Below, in pieces: positions 12,734-13,786 of a stretch of DNA of 13,786 bases. The stretch covers positions 1-13,786 of the forward strand of contig CAKUAM010000051.1 in NCBI GenBank assembly GCA_934636305.1, written 5' to 3'. Every line of letters starts with the position of its first letter. Positions within the stretch are counted from its first letter, which is position 1. The notes beneath the pieces were generated by a model, which made no database searches, was not told where the DNA came from, and saw only the letters and a program-made list of their open reading frames with translations. Made by a program: the position numbers and the translations under genes. This DNA comes from an uncultured Oscillospiraceae bacterium. GTDB taxonomy: Bacteria > Bacillota > Clostridia > Oscillospirales > Oscillospiraceae.

Positions 12734-13786
12734 ATGCAGACAGCAGGCATCATCTGTGAATACAATCCGTTCCACCTGGGGCATCTGCGCCAGCTGCAGC
12801 TTGTGCGCGCGCAGCTTGGCGAGGATGCGGCAATCGTATGCCTGATGAGCGGGAACTATGTGCAGCGCGGCGAGCCGGCAATATTTGATAAGTGTGTGCG
12901 GGCACGCGCCGCTGCAGAGGCGGGGGCGGATCTTGTGCTGGAGCTGCCGGTGACGGCGGTGCTGCGCTCAGCGGAGGGGTTTGCGGCGGAGGGCGTGCGG
13001 ATCCTGTCCGCCCTTGGCTGCGGCTATCTCAGCTTTGGCTGCGAATCGGGTGACGGCGCAGCAATCTGGCGCGTGGCGGAGGCGTCCGTCAGCGGGGGCT
13101 ATGAAGCGCTGCTGCATGAACAGATCCGGCAGGGCAGCAGCTATGCAGCGGCGCGGCAGCAGGCCATGCGGCAGCTTGGCTGGGGAGCGGAGCTGCTGGA
13201 ACGGCCCAACGATATTCTGGCCGTGGAATACTGCCGCGCGATTTTGCGGCAGGGCAGCGCCATGCAGCCGCTTGCGGTCCTGCGCCCCGGCGATTACCAT
13301 GAAAGAACGCCGGATCCGCAGAACCCCTCGGCCACGGCTGTGCGGAATACCATACTGGCAGGCGGCAGCTGGCGGCAGCTTGTGCCGGAGGCCTGCTGCT
13401 ATAAGGATGCAGCGCCGCACGCGCTGGGCTGGGGCGAGCGGGCGATGCTGGCCCGGCTGCGCGGACTGGAAAAGCAGGACTGGGCGCGCGCGGCGCACGG
13501 CTCGGAGGGGCTGTGGTCAAAGGTCTGGCGGGCTGTGCAGACGCAGCCGGATTATGAGAGCATCCTTGCCGCGGCGAAGTCGCGGCGCTATCCGCGTACC
13601 CGCCTGCAGCGGCTGCTGCTGTGCGCGTATCTCGGTGTTGACGCCGGGCAGCTTGCAGAGGTGCCGCCCTATGTCCGTGCGCTTGCCTTTGACGAGCGGG
13701 GACAGACGCTTTTGCGGCAGGCAAAAAAGCGCGGGGAAATTTGCCTTGTCAATGCGGGGCAGCGTCCGCCGGATCTGCCGTATTAC
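12734..13786 (+). CDS. tmcAL: tRNA(Met) cytidine acetate ligase TmcAL, partial (351 aa, no stop in window)
   Basis: TmcAL (formerly YlbM/DUF795) activates acetate with ATP to acetyl-adenylate and acetylates the wobble cytidine of elongator tRNA-Met to N4-acetylcytidine. The reading is open from ATG 12734 to the window edge. The N-terminus MQTAGIICEYNPFHLGHL carries the nucleotidyltransferase HxGH motif (His14, His17). Further family motifs are MSGNYVQRGEPAIFDK (38-53), DLVLELPV, YLSFGCE, LERPNDILAVEYCRAI and NPSATAVRN. Full-length members are about 400 residues, so perhaps 50 C-terminal residues lie outside. GGGGAGG (12720-12726) is seven bases before the ATG. The divergent neighbour ackA shares its substrate, acetate. 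Confidence 0.94.
   Translation, partial: MQTAGIICEYNPFHLGHLRQLQLVRAQLGEDAAIVCLMSGNYVQRGEPAIFDKCVRARAAAEAGADLVLELPVTAVLRSAEGFAAEGVRILSALGCGYLSFGCESGDGAAIWRVAEASVSGGYEALLHEQIRQGSSYAAARQQAMRQLGWGAELLERPNDILAVEYCRAILRQGSAMQPLAVLRPGDYHERTPDPQNPSATAVRNTILAGGSWRQLVPEACCYKDAAPHALGWGERAMLARLRGLEKQDWARAAHGSEGLWSKVWRAVQTQPDYESILAAAKSRRYPRTRLQRLLLCAYLGVDAGQLAEVPPYVRALAFDERGQTLLRQAKKRGEICLVNAGQRPPDLPYY

Noticed and set aside
13089..13724. Minus-strand frame of 211 codons inside tmcAL
   Set aside because: Low-complexity Ala/Pro/Arg translation typical of a GC-rich antisense shadow; the plus strand carries TmcAL motifs.

Overview
The window is a stretch of Clostridia-like chromosome. It is GC-rich in the coding parts, with AGGAGG-type ribosome binding sites, RbsABC-type sugar transport, and a divergent ackA / tmcAL pair. 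It most resembles Oscillospiraceae/Ruminococcaceae gut bacteria; that placement is inferred from gene content and style only. I see no CRISPR array, rRNA or plasmid/phage replication genes.

Left end (1-1345): an initiator tRNA-fMet gene lies on the minus strand with a clear promoter and a 13-bp-stem terminator. Beyond its 3' side is a short sequence with an 11-bp-period direct repeat that may be the edge of an integrated element. To the right of the tRNA comes a graveyard. It holds a small C-terminal remnant of an IS5-type transposase, then a decayed sigI-rsgI pair (alternative sigma factor SigI and its membrane anti-sigma factor). The sigI remnant has an internal deletion and a nonsense codon, and rsgI is cut just after its membrane segment.

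Minus-strand repair operon (1411-2572): ogt (O6-alkylguanine-DNA alkyltransferase) is followed 13 bases later by an HD-domain phosphohydrolase. A recognisable promoter precedes the pair and a hairpin terminator follows it.

Sugar locus (2585-9979, plus strand): an AraC/cupin regulator is followed by a 210-base regulatory gap with a promoter and candidate regulator half-sites. Then come a Gfo/Idh/MocA NAD(P)-dependent oxidoreductase, a xylose-isomerase-like TIM-barrel enzyme, a sugar-binding lipoprotein, a two-NBD sugar ABC ATPase and a single RbsC-like permease, closed by a strong terminator. A stable GCAA-capped hairpin sits between the binding protein and ATPase genes. The logic is import of an unphosphorylated sugar, cyclitol or glycoside, then oxidation and isomerisation or elimination in the cytoplasm; there is no kinase in the locus. 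The substrate cannot be named from sequence alone and this is the most interesting functional unknown here.

Right end (10079-13786): minus-strand ackA (acetate kinase) and pepT (tripeptidase T) are separated by a weak hairpin. ackA diverges from tmcAL, which makes N4-acetylcytidine in elongator tRNA-Met using acetate and ATP. tmcAL runs off the window. Two similar hairpins with shared 10-bp arms lie between the convergent sugar operon and pepT.
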